A stretch of DNA of 64,000 nucleotides from Massilia sp. PDC64 (GCF_900101265.1 NZ_FMZS01000009.1:186001-250000); one strand, 5' to 3'. Numbered from the stretch's first letter, positions 26,585 through 36,363 are shown. The notes: generated by a model not told the origin, from the sequence alone. Made by a program: numbers and translations.

Positions 26585-27918
26585 TGGATTACGCGACGCG
26601 ACGCGCGCGCCTGGCCGCGCAGATGCAGCCCGGCGCCGTCGCCGTGCTGCATACCGCACCGGAAGTCCTGCGCAACGGCGACAGCGATTACCCCTACCGC
26701 CACGACAGTTCGTTCTACTACCTGACGGGCTTCACGGAACCGGAAAGCGTGCTGGTACTCGTCGCCGGGCACGGCGACAAGCCGGCCCGTTCGATCCTGT
26801 TCTGCCGCGAGAAGAACGTCGAACGCGAGATCTGGGACGGCTACCGCCACGGCCTGGAAGCGGCGCGCACGGCGTTCGGCGTCGACGACGCCTACCCGAT
26901 CGGCGAACTGGATACGCACATGGCGCGCATCCTCGCCAACGCGCCCGCGCTGTACTACGCGGTGGCGTCCAACGCGGCGCTCGACGCGCAGGTGACGGGC
27001 TGGATCAAGGCCGTGCGCGCGCAAGGCCGCACCGGCACGACGGCCCCCGACACGGTCGTCAACGTGCTGCCGCTGCTGGACGAGATGCGTTTGATTAAAG
27101 ACGCCGACGAACAGGCGCTGATGCTGCGCGCCGGCGACATCTCGGGCGGCGCGCACGCGCGTGCGATGCGCGCGGCGAAGCCCGGCATGTTCGAGTACGA
27201 GCTGGAAGCGGAACTGCTGTACGCCTTCCGCAAGCACGGCGCCCAGTTCCCGGCCTACACGCCCATCGTGGCGTCGGGCCCGAACGCGTGCATCCTGCAC
27301 TACAACGTCAACAACCGGAAGATGGAAGACGGCGACCTCGTGCTGATCGACGCGGGCTGCGAACTGGATGGCTACGCGTCCGACATCACCCGCACCTTCC
27401 CCGTCAACGGCCGCTTCACGGACGCCCAGCGCACCCTGTACGAACTGGTGCTCGCGGCGCAGGACGCTGCGTTTGCCGCCATCGCGCCGGGCCGGCCGTA
27501 CAGCGCCTTCCACGAAGCGGCGCTGCGCGTGCTCGTGCAGGGCATGCTGGACCTGGGCCTCGTCGACAAGTCGAAATACGCTACCGTCGACGACGCCATC
27601 GCCGACAAGGCCCACGTCCCGTTCTACATGCACGGGACGGGCCACTGGCTGGGCATGGACGTGCACGACGTGGGCGCGTACCGCGACGTGACGCAGGCCG
27701 ACAAACCTTCGCGCCCGCTGCAGGAAGGCATGGTCGTGACGGTGGAACCGGGCATCTACGTGCGCCCGGCCGACGGCGTGCCGGAACGGTTCTGGCACAT
27801 CGGCATCCGCATCGAGGACGACGTCGTCGTGACGAAGGACGGCTACCGCTTGCTGACGGCGTCCGCGCCGAAGACGGTCGCCGAGATCGAAGCGATCGTG
27901 GGGACCATGCATGGCTGA
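26584..27918 (+). CDS. pepP: Xaa-Pro aminopeptidase (aminopeptidase P)
   Basis: A 444-residue M24-family metallopeptidase that removes an N-terminal residue preceding proline. The N-terminal creatinase-like domain contains YPYRHDSSFYYLTGF. The C-terminal pita-bread domain contains metal ligands in IDAGCELDGYASDITRTFP, GTGHWLGMDVHD, VEPGIYV and IRIEDDVVVT. ATG at 26584 overlaps the murU stop by one base. The end overlaps the ubiH-type gene by eight bases, an adjacency also known from E. coli pepP-ubiH. Confidence 0.95.
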   Translation: MDYATRRARLAAQMQPGAVAVLHTAPEVLRNGDSDYPYRHDSSFYYLTGFTEPESVLVLVAGHGDKPARSILFCREKNVEREIWDGYRHGLEAARTAFGVDDAYPIGELDTHMARILANAPALYYAVASNAALDAQVTGWIKAVRAQGRTGTTAPDTVVNVLPLLDEMRLIKDADEQALMLRAGDISGGAHARAMRAAKPGMFEYELEAELLYAFRKHGAQFPAYTPIVASGPNACILHYNVNNRKMEDGDLVLIDAGCELDGYASDITRTFPVNGRFTDAQRTLYELVLAAQDAAFAAIAPGRPYSAFHEAALRVLVQGMLDLGLVDKSKYATVDDAIADKAHVPFYMHGTGHWLGMDVHDVGAYRDVTQADKPSRPLQEGMVVTVEPGIYVRPADGVPERFWHIGIRIEDDVVVTKDGYRLLTASAPKTVAEIEAIVGTMHG

Positions 27919-29083
27919 AGAGACGCTCTCCGTTGACGTGGCCATCTGCGGCGCCGGCCCGGTCGGCCTCGCGCTGGCCGCGCTGATGGCCCACCGCGGT
28001 GTCGAGCCGAAACGCATCGCCCTCGTGGATGCGAAGTCGCTGGGCCAGGCGATCTCGGACCCGCGCTCGATCGCGCTGTCGTGGGGCAGCCGCCAGCTGC
28101 TCGTCGACGTGGGCGCGTGGGCCAACGTGCAGCCGCACGCGACGCCGATCCACCAGATCCACGTGTCCCGCCGCGGCCACCTGGGCCGCAGCATGATGGA
28201 CCGTGCGGAGCACAAGCTCGACGCGCTGGGCTACGTGGCGCGCTACGGCGACGTCGTCGATGCGCTGGTGCGCGCCTGCGACCGCGCGGGCGTGCAGACC
28301 TTGCGCCCCGTGCGCGTGGCAGCACTGCATGAAGACCGCGACGGCGTCGTGCTGGACCTGGACGACGGCCGCAAGCTGCATGCGAAGGTGGCCGTGCAGG
28401 CCGAGGGCGGCGTGTTCGGCGAGCAGGCGGAACGCACCCAGCGGCGCGACTACGCGCAGACGGCCGTCATCGCGCGCGTGTCGACGAGCCAGCCGATCCC
28501 GCACCGCGCCTTCGAACGCTTTACGGACGAAGGCCCGCTCGCGCTCCTGCCGCAGGACGGCGCCGACGGCCATCAATATGCGCTCGTGTGGTGCGTGCGG
28601 CCGGAACGCGCGCAACAGTTGCTGGACCTGGGCGAGGCGGCGTTCCTGCGCCAGCTGGGCGACGCGTTCGGCGAACGCCTCGGCACCTTTACGCGCGCCT
28701 CGGAACGGGCGGCGTTCCCGCTCGGGCTGAATGCCGATCCGCGGTTCTCGGCGCGCACGGTCGCCATCGGCAATGCGGCGCAAACCTTGCACCCGGTCGC
28801 GGGACAAGGTTTGAATCTCGGCCTGCGCGATGCGGCCGTGCTGGCACGCCTGCTGGCACGCGGGATCGATGGAGATCACGGCATCGCGGACGCGCTGGCG
28901 CGCTTCGCGGACGAACGTGCCCGCGACCGCGGCGCCATCATCCGCACGACGGATGCGATGGCGCGCGTGTTCGCGGATACGGGGCCGTTGCAGCCCCTGT
29001 TCGGGCTCGCGCTGGCGGCACTGGATACCGTGAAACCGGCGCGGATGCTGCTGGCCGAACTGATGATGTTCGGTCGCCGCTGA
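27911..29083 (+). CDS. ubiH: UbiH/UbiF/VisC-family FAD-dependent monooxygenase
   Basis: A 390-residue flavoprotein hydroxylase. CGAGPVGLALAALMAHRG is the FAD-binding Rossmann motif near the N-terminus, and AIGNAAQTLHPVAGQGLNLG near residue 290 is the second FAD motif of the ubiquinone hydroxylase family. Position after pepP favours UbiH, which hydroxylates the ring at C4 during ubiquinone synthesis, but paralogs UbiF and UbiI share the same motifs, so the exact ring position is inferred from context. Its stop abuts the convergent pntB stop. Confidence 0.83.
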   Translation: MAEETLSVDVAICGAGPVGLALAALMAHRGVEPKRIALVDAKSLGQAISDPRSIALSWGSRQLLVDVGAWANVQPHATPIHQIHVSRRGHLGRSMMDRAEHKLDALGYVARYGDVVDALVRACDRAGVQTLRPVRVAALHEDRDGVVLDLDDGRKLHAKVAVQAEGGVFGEQAERTQRRDYAQTAVIARVSTSQPIPHRAFERFTDEGPLALLPQDGADGHQYALVWCVRPERAQQLLDLGEAAFLRQLGDAFGERLGTFTRASERAAFPLGLNADPRFSARTVAIGNAAQTLHPVAGQGLNLGLRDAAVLARLLARGIDGDHGIADALARFADERARDRGAIIRTTDAMARVFADTGPLQPLFGLALAALDTVKPARMLLAELMMFGRR

Positions 29084-30541
29084 TCACTCCACCGCCTTCA
29101 CCATCGCCTCGATCACCTTCTTCGCATCGCCGAACACCATCATCGTGTTCGGCTGGTAGAAGAGATCGTTGTCCAGCCCCGCATACCCGGACGCCATCGA
29201 CCGCTTGTTGACGATGATGCTCTTGGCTTTATAGGCTTCGAGGATCGGCATGCCCGCGATCGGCGACTTCGGATCCTTCGCGGCCGGGTTCACGACGTCG
29301 TTCGCGCCCAGCACGAGCACGACGTCCGTCTGGCCGAATTCGCCGTTGATGTCTTCCATCTCCGCCACCTGGTCGTACGGGACTTCCGCTTCGGCCAGCA
29401 GCACGTTCATGTGGCCCGGCATGCGGCCCGCCACCGGGTGGATCGCGTAGCGCACCTGCACGCCGTGTTCCGTCAGCTTGTCGACCAGTTCCTTCACCGT
29501 GTGCTGGGCGCGCGCGACGGCGAGGCCGTAGCCCGGCACGATGATGACGGATTCCGCGTTTTGCAGGATGAACGCCGCGTCTTCCGGCGAGCCCGATTTG
29601 ACGGGGCGCTGTTCCTTCGCGCCGCCGGCATCGCCAGATGCCGCCTCGCCGCCGAAGCCGCCCAGGATCACGTTGAAGAACGAGCGGTTCATCGCCTTGC
29701 ACATGATGTACGACAGGATCGCGCCCGACGAACCCACGAGCGAGCCCGCGATGATCAGCATCGAGTTGTTCAGCGAGAAGCCGATGCCCGCGGCCGCCCA
29801 GCCCGAGTACGAGTTCAGCATCGACACGACGACGGGCATGTCCGCGCCGCCGATAGGGATGATGATCAGCACGCCCAGCACGAACGACAGCACGGCCATC
29901 ACGATGTACGGCGTCCATGCCGGCGCGGTGCCGTTCGAGAAGCAGAACACGAGGCCCAGGCCGATGATGGCGAGGGCGACGACCAGGTTGATCATGTGCT
30001 GGCCCGGATAGCGCACGGGCGCGCCCTGGAACAGCCGGAATTTGTATTTGCCGGCCAGCTTGCCGAACGCGATCACGGAGCCGGAGAACGTGACGGCGCC
30101 GACGAACGTACCGATGAACAGTTCCAGGCGGTTGCCGAACGGGAGCCCTTCGCCGCGCGCGGCGATGTTGAAAGCCCAAGGCTCGGACACGGCCGCGATG
30201 GCGATGCACACGGCCGCGAGACCGATCAACGAGTGCATCGCGGCGACCAGCTCCGGCATCTTGGTCATCTCGACGCGCTTCGCCGCGACGGCACCGATCG
30301 CGCCACCGACGACGACGCCCAGCAGCACGAGTCCAAAACCCATGCCGCCCGTCTGCATCTGCTCCTTCAGCTTGAACATCAGGGCGATGGTCGTGAGGAC
30401 GGCGATGCCCATGCCCGTCATGCCGAACGCGTTGCCCATGCGCGCGGTCGACGGCGACGACAGGCCTTTCAGGGCCTGGATGAAGCACACGGACGCCACC
30501 AGGTACAGCAGCGTCACGACGTTCATGCTGATCATGTTCAT
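29084..30541 (-). CDS. pntB: NAD(P) transhydrogenase subunit beta
   Basis: A 485-residue membrane protein of the proton-translocating transhydrogenase, which uses the proton-motive force to reduce NADP with NADH. About nine N-terminal membrane helices are followed by a cytoplasmic NADP-binding domain with VPGYGLAVARAQH, HPVAGRMPGHMNVLLAEA and VLGANDVVNPAA. ATG at 30541 is supported by its four-base overlap with the pntAB stop; an open frame extends upstream into the neighbouring gene. It is the last gene of the three-gene operon. Confidence 0.96.
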   Translation of the reverse strand: MNMISMNVVTLLYLVASVCFIQALKGLSSPSTARMGNAFGMTGMGIAVLTTIALMFKLKEQMQTGGMGFGLVLLGVVVGGAIGAVAAKRVEMTKMPELVAAMHSLIGLAAVCIAIAAVSEPWAFNIAARGEGLPFGNRLELFIGTFVGAVTFSGSVIAFGKLAGKYKFRLFQGAPVRYPGQHMINLVVALAIIGLGLVFCFSNGTAPAWTPYIVMAVLSFVLGVLIIIPIGGADMPVVVSMLNSYSGWAAAGIGFSLNNSMLIIAGSLVGSSGAILSYIMCKAMNRSFFNVILGGFGGEAASGDAGGAKEQRPVKSGSPEDAAFILQNAESVIIVPGYGLAVARAQHTVKELVDKLTEHGVQVRYAIHPVAGRMPGHMNVLLAEAEVPYDQVAEMEDINGEFGQTDVVLVLGANDVVNPAAKDPKSPIAGMPILEAYKAKSIIVNKRSMASGYAGLDNDLFYQPNTMMVFGDAKKVIEAMVKAVE

Positions 30542-30885
30542 GCGGCCTCCTTCGCGACGCCGACGGCTTCCTTGGCGTCTGGCGCCGGTTTCGCTTTCGG
30601 TTCCTTCTTCTTGAACATCTCCAGCATGCGCTGGGTGACGAGGAAGCCGCCGAACACGTTGACGGCGGCCAGCGCGACGGCGATGGTGCCGGCCACCTGG
30701 CCCGTCAGGCCTTCCGTGAGGCCGGCCGCCAGCATGGCGCCGACGATGATGATGGCCGACACGGCGTTCGTCACCGCCATCAGCGGCGTGTGCAGCGCGG
30801 GCGTGACGGTCCACACGACGTGGTAGCCGACGTAGATCGCCAGCACGAAGATGATCAGGTTGATGATGGTATGGCTGATTTCCAT
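30538..30885 (-). CDS. pntAB: NAD(P) transhydrogenase subunit alpha, membrane part (PntAB)
   Basis: A 115-residue protein with three to four membrane helices. It corresponds to the C-terminal membrane region of E. coli PntA, split into its own gene as in Rhodospirillum rubrum. HTPLMAVTNAVSAIIIVGAM is the conserved core. A charged Lys/Pro/Ala-rich tail follows. It lies 16 bases after pntAA and overlaps pntB by four bases. Confidence 0.94.
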   Translation of the reverse strand: MEISHTIINLIIFVLAIYVGYHVVWTVTPALHTPLMAVTNAVSAIIIVGAMLAAGLTEGLTGQVAGTIAVALAAVNVFGGFLVTQRMLEMFKKKEPKAKPAPDAKEAVGVAKEAA

Positions 30886-30901
30886 GACGCGTCTCCTTGA
30901 T

Positions 30902-32020
30902 TTACGCCGCTTTGCGCAGCACGTCGCCGTCGATGGCGACGAGTACCGCGCGCACGATCTCGTCCTCGCGGTCGATGACGAGCTTCCCGTCCTTGTCGAT
31001 CACGAGTTTCAAAAAGTCCAGCACGTTGCGGGCATACAGGGCCGATGCATCGGCCGCCACGAGCGCCGGCAGGTTCGGCTCGCCGATGATCGTCACACCG
31101 TGTTTGATCACCGTCTTGCCCAGCTCCGTCAGCGGGCAGTTGCCGCCCTGCTCGATGGCCATGTCGACGATCACGGAGCCCGGCTTCATCGCGCGCACCG
31201 TCTCTTCCGAAATGAGCACGGGCGCCTTGCGGCCTGGGATCAGCGCGGTCGTGATGACGATGTCCGCCAGCTTCGCGCGTTCGTGCACGAGTTCCGCCTG
31301 GCGCCGCATCCAGTCGGCCGGCATCGGGCGCGCATAGCCGCCCACGCCCTTGGCGATCTCGCGTTCCTCGTCCGTGAGGAACGGGACGTCGATGAACTTC
31401 GCGCCCAGCGATTCCACCTGCTCCTTCACGGGTGGACGCACGTCGGACGCCTCGATGACGGCGCCCAGGCGCTTGGCGGTCGCGATGGCCTGCAGGCCGG
31501 CGACGCCGACACCCATGATCAGCACGCGCGCCGCTTTCACGGTACCCGCCGCCGTCATCAGCATCGGCATGAAGCGCTGGTAGGCGTTCGCGGCCATGAT
31601 CACGGCCTTGTAGCCGGCGATGTTGGCCTGCGACGACAGCACGTCCATCGACTGGGCGCGCGTGATCCGGGGGGCCGCTTCGAGCGCGAACGCGGTGATG
31701 CGCTGCCGGGCCAGCGCGGCCAGGTTGTCGGTATCGAACGGATTGAGCATGCCGACGAGGGCGGCGCCCGGTTTCATCAGCGCGCGCTCCCGGTCATCCG
31801 GGCTGCGCACTTTGAGGACGAGGTCGGCCCCGAAGGCCTCTTCCGCCGTGACGATGCGGGCGCCGGCGGCGGCGTAGGCATCATCGATGGCGGAAGCGTG
31901 TACGCCGGCACCGGACTGCACGATCACTTCGTGCTGGGCCGCCAGCTTCTTGACGGTTTCGGGAGTTGCTGCGACACGTGTCTCGCCCGGCCTCGTTTCG
32001 GCCGGCACACCAATTCTCAT
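30902..32020 (-). CDS. pntAA: NAD(P) transhydrogenase subunit alpha, NAD-binding part (PntAA)
   Basis: A 372-residue cytoplasmic domain related to alanine dehydrogenase. The start MRIGVPAETRPGETRVAATP is typical, and the NAD-binding loop is VLIMGVGVAGLQAIATAKRL near residue 170. With PntAB and PntB it forms the split transhydrogenase. An AAGGAGA-type site is not obvious, but GGAGGC lies just before the start. The gene is divergent from the nudix gene across 247 bases in which I see no further feature. Confidence 0.95.
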   Translation of the reverse strand: MRIGVPAETRPGETRVAATPETVKKLAAQHEVIVQSGAGVHASAIDDAYAAAGARIVTAEEAFGADLVLKVRSPDDRERALMKPGAALVGMLNPFDTDNLAALARQRITAFALEAAPRITRAQSMDVLSSQANIAGYKAVIMAANAYQRFMPMLMTAAGTVKAARVLIMGVGVAGLQAIATAKRLGAVIEASDVRPPVKEQVESLGAKFIDVPFLTDEEREIAKGVGGYARPMPADWMRRQAELVHERAKLADIVITTALIPGRKAPVLISEETVRAMKPGSVIVDMAIEQGGNCPLTELGKTVIKHGVTIIGEPNLPALVAADASALYARNVLDFLKLVIDKDGKLVIDREDEIVRAVLVAIDGDVLRKAA

Positions 32021-32267
32021 GATGCCTCCGTATAATTGATAAACTGTCTACAATCTAGCATGTAATGCTCCCGATCAATACAGATGAGTGGTTTTTCGTC
32101 AACAGATCGGCAATTTTCGTGGCCAAGGGCCCGAGAACCTAGATAAAGTCTCAAGCTTTTTGTTTCGTATCAATATTCAGACCTGTCCGGAACTGTTGCA
32201 CCGCAGCGTGCGCCCGAGCAACGCACGTTCCATCAAGGTAGAATGTCGGCTCACTACAAGGACGCGC

Positions 32268-32771
32268 ATGACCCATACCTTCAGACCGTCAGTCACCGTC
32301 GCCGCGATCATCGAGCGCGATGGCCGCTTTCTGTTGATCGAAGAAGAAACCAGCGACGGCATCCGGCTGAACCAGCCCGCCGGCCACCTCGACCCGCACG
32401 AATCGCTCGAACAGGCGGTGATCCGCGAGGCGATGGAAGAGACGGCGCACGAATTCATCCCGGAAGCCCTTGTCGGCATGTATCTGTCGCGCTACCACTC
32501 CAAGTCGCGCGGGCACGACGTGACGTATCTGCGTTTCACGTTCTGCGGCAAGGCCGGCAAGCAGTACGACCAGGCGCTGGACCACGGCATCCTGCGCACC
32601 TTGTGGCTCACGCGCGACGAACTGGCCGCGTGCCAGGAGCGCCACCGCAGCCCCATCGTGCTGCGGTGCGTGGACGATTACCTGGCGGGCAAGCGTACCC
32701 CGCTCGAACTGCTGTACACGGACCACTCGGTCTTCGACGGCGGACTCACCATCAAACCGGACGTAACCTGA
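32268..32771 (+). CDS. nudJ: Nudix hydrolase, NudJ-type
   Basis: A 167-residue Nudix hydrolase. The Nudix box runs GHLDPHESLEQAVIREAMEE followed by TAHEF; the usual Gly near the end of the box is Ala. NudJ in E. coli hydrolyses nucleoside di- and triphosphates and HMP-PP, and its gene likewise precedes mnmA, which supports the name. ATG at 32268 begins the conserved MTHTFRPSVTVAAIIERDGR; the upstream open frame has no similarity. One base separates it from mnmA. Confidence 0.85.
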   Translation: MTHTFRPSVTVAAIIERDGRFLLIEEETSDGIRLNQPAGHLDPHESLEQAVIREAMEETAHEFIPEALVGMYLSRYHSKSRGHDVTYLRFTFCGKAGKQYDQALDHGILRTLWLTRDELAACQERHRSPIVLRCVDDYLAGKRTPLELLYTDHSVFDGGLTIKPDVT

Positions 32772-32772
32772 A

Positions 32773-33882
32773 ATGAGCAAAAAGAAAGTCGTGATCGGGA
32801 TGTCGGGCGGCGTCGACTCCTCGGTCGCGGCCTGGATGTTGAAGGAACAGGGCTATGAAGTCGTCGGCCTGTTCATGAAGAACTGGGAAGACGACGACGA
32901 TTCCGAATACTGTTCCACGCGCCAGGACTGGATCGACGCGGCCAGCGTGGCCGACGTCGTCGGCGTGGACATCGAGGCGGTCAACTTCGCCGCCGAATAC
33001 AAGGACCGCGTGTTCGCGGAATTCCTGCGCGAATACCAGGCCGGCCGCACGCCGAACCCGGACGTGCTGTGCAACGCCGAGATCAAGTTCAAGGCCTTCC
33101 TCGACCACGCGATGAAGCTGGGCGCCGACCTGATCGCGACCGGCCACTACGCGCGCGTGCGCCAGAACGGCTCGACCGGGAAGTTCGAATTATTGAAGGC
33201 GCTGGACTCGACCAAGGACCAGAGCTACTTCCTGCACCGCCTGAACCAGGCGCAGTTGTCGAAATCGCTGTTCCCGCTGGGCGAGATCGCCAAGACGGAA
33301 GTGCGCAAGATCGCGGAAAAGCTGAACCTGCCCAACGCGGCGAAAAAGGATTCGACCGGCATCTGCTTCATCGGCGAGCGCCCGTTCCGCGAATTCCTCG
33401 GCCGCTACCTGTCGCACAAGCCAGGCCCGATCAAGCTCGACAGCGGCCAGACGGTGGGCGAGCACGTGGGCCTGTCGTTCTACACGCTGGGCCAGCGCAA
33501 GGGCATCGGCATCGGCGGCCTGAAGTCGCACAAGAACGCGGACGGCACGAGCGAGCCGTGGTTCGTGGCGCGCAAGGACATCGCCAACAATACGCTGTAC
33601 ATCGTGCAGGGTCACGACCACCCGTGGCTGTTGTCGGAACGCCTCGGCGCGGGCCAGGCCAGCTGGATCGCGGGCGAGCCGCCCCAGCCACGCGCGCTGT
33701 CGGCCAAGACCCGCTACCGCCAGGCCGACGTGCCGTGCACGGTGACGCCGGAAGGCCCCGATCGCTTCACCCTGGACTTCACCGACCCGCAATGGGCCGT
33801 GACGCCGGGCCAGTCGGCCGTGCTATACGACGGCGACGTCTGCCTGGGCGGCGGCATCATCGACACAGCGAGCGCCGTCTGA
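32773..33882 (+). CDS. mnmA: tRNA 2-thiouridine(34) synthase MnmA
   Basis: A 369-residue ATP-dependent enzyme that inserts sulfur at U34 of tRNA-Lys, -Glu and -Gln. The PP-loop GMSGGVDSSVAAWML binds ATP. The two catalytic Cys are in DVLCNAEIKF (about residue 97) and STGICFIGERPF (about residue 197). The C-terminal part has the beta-barrel seen in MnmA. It is full length and follows nudJ. Confidence 0.97.
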   Translation: MSKKKVVIGMSGGVDSSVAAWMLKEQGYEVVGLFMKNWEDDDDSEYCSTRQDWIDAASVADVVGVDIEAVNFAAEYKDRVFAEFLREYQAGRTPNPDVLCNAEIKFKAFLDHAMKLGADLIATGHYARVRQNGSTGKFELLKALDSTKDQSYFLHRLNQAQLSKSLFPLGEIAKTEVRKIAEKLNLPNAAKKDSTGICFIGERPFREFLGRYLSHKPGPIKLDSGQTVGEHVGLSFYTLGQRKGIGIGGLKSHKNADGTSEPWFVARKDIANNTLYIVQGHDHPWLLSERLGAGQASWIAGEPPQPRALSAKTRYRQADVPCTVTPEGPDRFTLDFTDPQWAVTPGQSAVLYDGDVCLGGGIIDTASAV

Positions 33883-34005
33883 CTGTTGCGTCCAGCCCGC
33901 AGCCACGGCATTTTTGTTCCCGATTGTCATTTGGCCATCGTAACTGACACAAAAATGTCGTAATCTTTCGGTATATTGCCACACGGAAATTAGCGAGGGA
34001 TATCA

Positions 34006-34485
34006 ATGGCTGAAGACATCGTCAACAACGCGACCGAAGTGCTGTCGTTCCGCCTGGGCGGCGAGGAATACGCCATCAGCATCCTGAAGGTCCAGGAAAT
34101 CCGCGGCTACGACGCCGTCACGCGCATCGCCAACGCGCCCGAGTACCTGAAGGGCGTCGTCAACCTGCGCGGCAGCATCGTGCCGATCGTCGACATGCGC
34201 ATCAAGTTCAACGTGGGCGCGCCGACGTACGACGCGTTCACCGTCGTGATCGTCCTGAACATCAACAACCACACGATCGGCATGGTGGTGGACAGCGTCT
34301 CCGACGTCGTCACGCTGACGCCGGACCAGATCAAGCCGGCGCCGGACCTGGGCGCCACCGTGTCGGGCGAATACCTGCGCGGGCTGGGCACCGTCGACGA
34401 GCGCATGCTCATCCTGCTCGATATCGACAAGCTGCTCGGGTCCGAAGAGATGGGGTTGCTGGCCGCTGCCAAAGACGCGGCCTGA
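34006..34485 (+). CDS. cheW: Chemotaxis coupling protein CheW
   Basis: A 159-residue CheW-domain protein that links chemoreceptors to the CheA kinase. LSFRLGGEEYAISILKVQEI and GVVNLRGSIVPIVDMRIKF are the typical beta-barrel segments. No cheA or cheY is in the window; a chemoreceptor gene lies at 39395. GAGGGATATCA before the ATG contains the ribosome-binding site. Downstream it converges on the EAL gene across a double-hairpin repeat. Confidence 0.93.
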   Translation: MAEDIVNNATEVLSFRLGGEEYAISILKVQEIRGYDAVTRIANAPEYLKGVVNLRGSIVPIVDMRIKFNVGAPTYDAFTVVIVLNINNHTIGMVVDSVSDVVTLTPDQIKPAPDLGATVSGEYLRGLGTVDERMLILLDIDKLLGSEEMGLLAAAKDAA

Positions 34486-34490
34486 CAGCC

Positions 34491-34574
34491 GTCGTTCCCG
34501 CGCAGGCGGGAACCCAGGTTTTGAGCGTATCGAAACGCATGCAACATTGGGCCCCCGCCTCCGCGGGGGTGACG
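34491..34574. repeat. Double-hairpin repeat (dRS3-like), copy 2
   Basis: Two palindromes, GTTCCCGC/GCGGGAAC (34494-34513) and CCCCCGC/GCGGGGG (34552-34569), each with a 4-base loop. The layout mirrors the unit at 8437-8514 in the opposite orientation. It fills the gap between the convergent cheW and EAL genes and may serve as a transcription end for both. Confidence 0.8.
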
Positions 34575-34575
34575 T

Positions 34576-36363
34576 TCAGGCGATAGCGAGTTCCGCCTTG
34601 CCGCGTCTTTCCACCCACTGCACGAACGCCTGCGGCGCCAGCGGCCGCGCATACAGGAAGCCCTGCGCTTCGTCGCACGCCGCTCGTTTGAGCACGTCCA
34701 CGACGTCCACCGTCTCCACCCCTTCCGCCACCACGCGGTGCCCCAGGTCGTGCGACAGCTTGATCATCGCCGCCACCAGCGAGCGCTTGCGCTCGTCGCG
34801 TTCGATGCCGCGCACGAACGACTGGTCGATCTTGACCACCTGCGCCGGCAGGCTTTGCAGATAGGCCAGGCTGCTGTAGCCCGTGCCGAAATCGTCGATC
34901 GCGAGACGCACGCCGGCCGCATCCAGCGCCTGCAACGTGGCCTCGGCGAGGCGCGGGTTCTTCATCAGCGCGCTCTCCGTGATCTCCAGCGCCAGGCTGG
35001 ACGCCGGCAGGCCGTGGCGGCGCAAGCCGTCGACGATGCGTTCGCAGAAGTCCGGCTCCAGCAGGTTCACGGCCGACACGTTCACCGCCACCTGCAATTC
35101 AAGGCCCTCCTCCCGCCACGCTGCCAGCTGGCGCAGCGCCGTCTCCACGACCCAGTGCGTCGTCGCGCGCACCATCGACGTCTGTTCGACGATGGGAATG
35201 AACTCGGCCGGCGACACGTCGCCGAACGTCGGATGCGACCAGCGCAGCAATGCTTCGGCGCCGATGCACGCGCCGCTGTCCAGGTCGACCTTCGGCTGGT
35301 ACACGAGGCGCAGCTGGCCGGTGGTCTCGAGCGCCGCGCCGAATTCGTTGATGAGCCAGAAGCGGCGCCGGTACACGGCGTCCTGCTCCCACGAGAACAC
35401 GGACACGCCGCGGTCCATCTCGAATGCGTGCCGCGCCGCCGAGTGCAGGTTGCGCAGCAGGTCCGCGCATGCCGTGGGACCCAGCTGGAACGGCACGATG
35501 CCCACCGTCGCCGTCGTCACGAAGCGCGACGTCACCGATTGCGCGCGCTGGCGCAGCCAGTCTTCCAGCGCCGCGCAGAACGCATCCAGTTCGCTGCCCG
35601 CCGGCGCAACGAAGGCGAATTCCGTCGCGCCGATGTGGTACACGGTGCTCGTCCTGCCGATCGTCGCGTCCAGCATGCGCACGGCCTCGCCGACGATCTC
35701 GTCGAGGTAGGACGCGCCCATCGCCCGCATCGCGTTGCCCAGCTGTTCGGGACTCGCCAGGTTCACGAGCGCGGCGAGGCGGTGCTCGCCGCGCGGGCTG
35801 TCCATCGTGAGGTCCTTGAAATCCTCGACGAACTGCGTGCGGTTCGGCAGGCCGCTGACGGCATCCACCCGGCCCAGCGCGTGCTGCAGTTCGATCTGCT
35901 CCATCACCATCGCCGCGAGGTCGGCCAGCGCGGTGCGTTCTGCATCCGTGATCGTGCGCGGGCTCGTGCCCAGCACGCACATCGCCCCCAGGCACCAGCC
36001 GTCGTGCGTGACGAGCGGCGCGCCCGCGTAGAAGCGCACGCCCGATGCGGCCAGCACGCTGTCGTGGTAGCACGCGTGGGCCTGCAGGTCTTCGATCACC
36101 AGCATCACACTCTCGTCGGCCACCTGCGCGCACGGCGCCTTCTCGCGCGGGATCGAATCGTGTTCGATACCCACGCGCGACTTGAACCACTGGCGGTTGC
36201 TGTCCGTCAGCGACACGGCCGCGATCGGCAGCCCGAACAACTGGGCGGCCATGCGGGTGATGCGGTCGAAAGCCTCGCTCGGCGGCGTGTCGAGCAGGTT
36301 CAGCTTGCGTAACACGTCGAGGCGGGCGGCTTCGCCACGCGGGCGGAGGTGGGACAGGGGCAT
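34576..36363 (-). CDS. GAF-GGDEF(degenerate)-EAL cyclic-di-GMP phosphodiesterase
   Basis: A 595-residue protein with an N-terminal GAF domain (about 25-165), a GGDEF-fold domain whose signature is lost (GATEF instead of GGDEF, about 170-330), and a C-terminal EAL domain (about 345-585). The EAL catalytic set is present: EALLRW, AVNVSAVNL, LEITESAL, DDFGTGYSSL, VKIDQSFVRG and AEGVET. It should hydrolyse c-di-GMP, with the degenerate GGDEF probably regulatory. No membrane helix is seen. It is divergent from an HTH-GAF gene whose GAF domain is clearly related (RQWFKSR, then VRFYAG-PLV). AATTTGAC octamers lie between the two genes. Confidence 0.9.
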   Translation of the reverse strand: MPLSHLRPRGEAARLDVLRKLNLLDTPPSEAFDRITRMAAQLFGLPIAAVSLTDSNRQWFKSRVGIEHDSIPREKAPCAQVADESVMLVIEDLQAHACYHDSVLAASGVRFYAGAPLVTHDGWCLGAMCVLGTSPRTITDAERTALADLAAMVMEQIELQHALGRVDAVSGLPNRTQFVEDFKDLTMDSPRGEHRLAALVNLASPEQLGNAMRAMGASYLDEIVGEAVRMLDATIGRTSTVYHIGATEFAFVAPAGSELDAFCAALEDWLRQRAQSVTSRFVTTATVGIVPFQLGPTACADLLRNLHSAARHAFEMDRGVSVFSWEQDAVYRRRFWLINEFGAALETTGQLRLVYQPKVDLDSGACIGAEALLRWSHPTFGDVSPAEFIPIVEQTSMVRATTHWVVETALRQLAAWREEGLELQVAVNVSAVNLLEPDFCERIVDGLRRHGLPASSLALEITESALMKNPRLAEATLQALDAAGVRLAIDDFGTGYSSLAYLQSLPAQVVKIDQSFVRGIERDERKRSLVAAMIKLSHDLGHRVVAEGVETVDVVDVLKRAACDEAQGFLYARPLAPQAFVQWVERRGKAELAIA

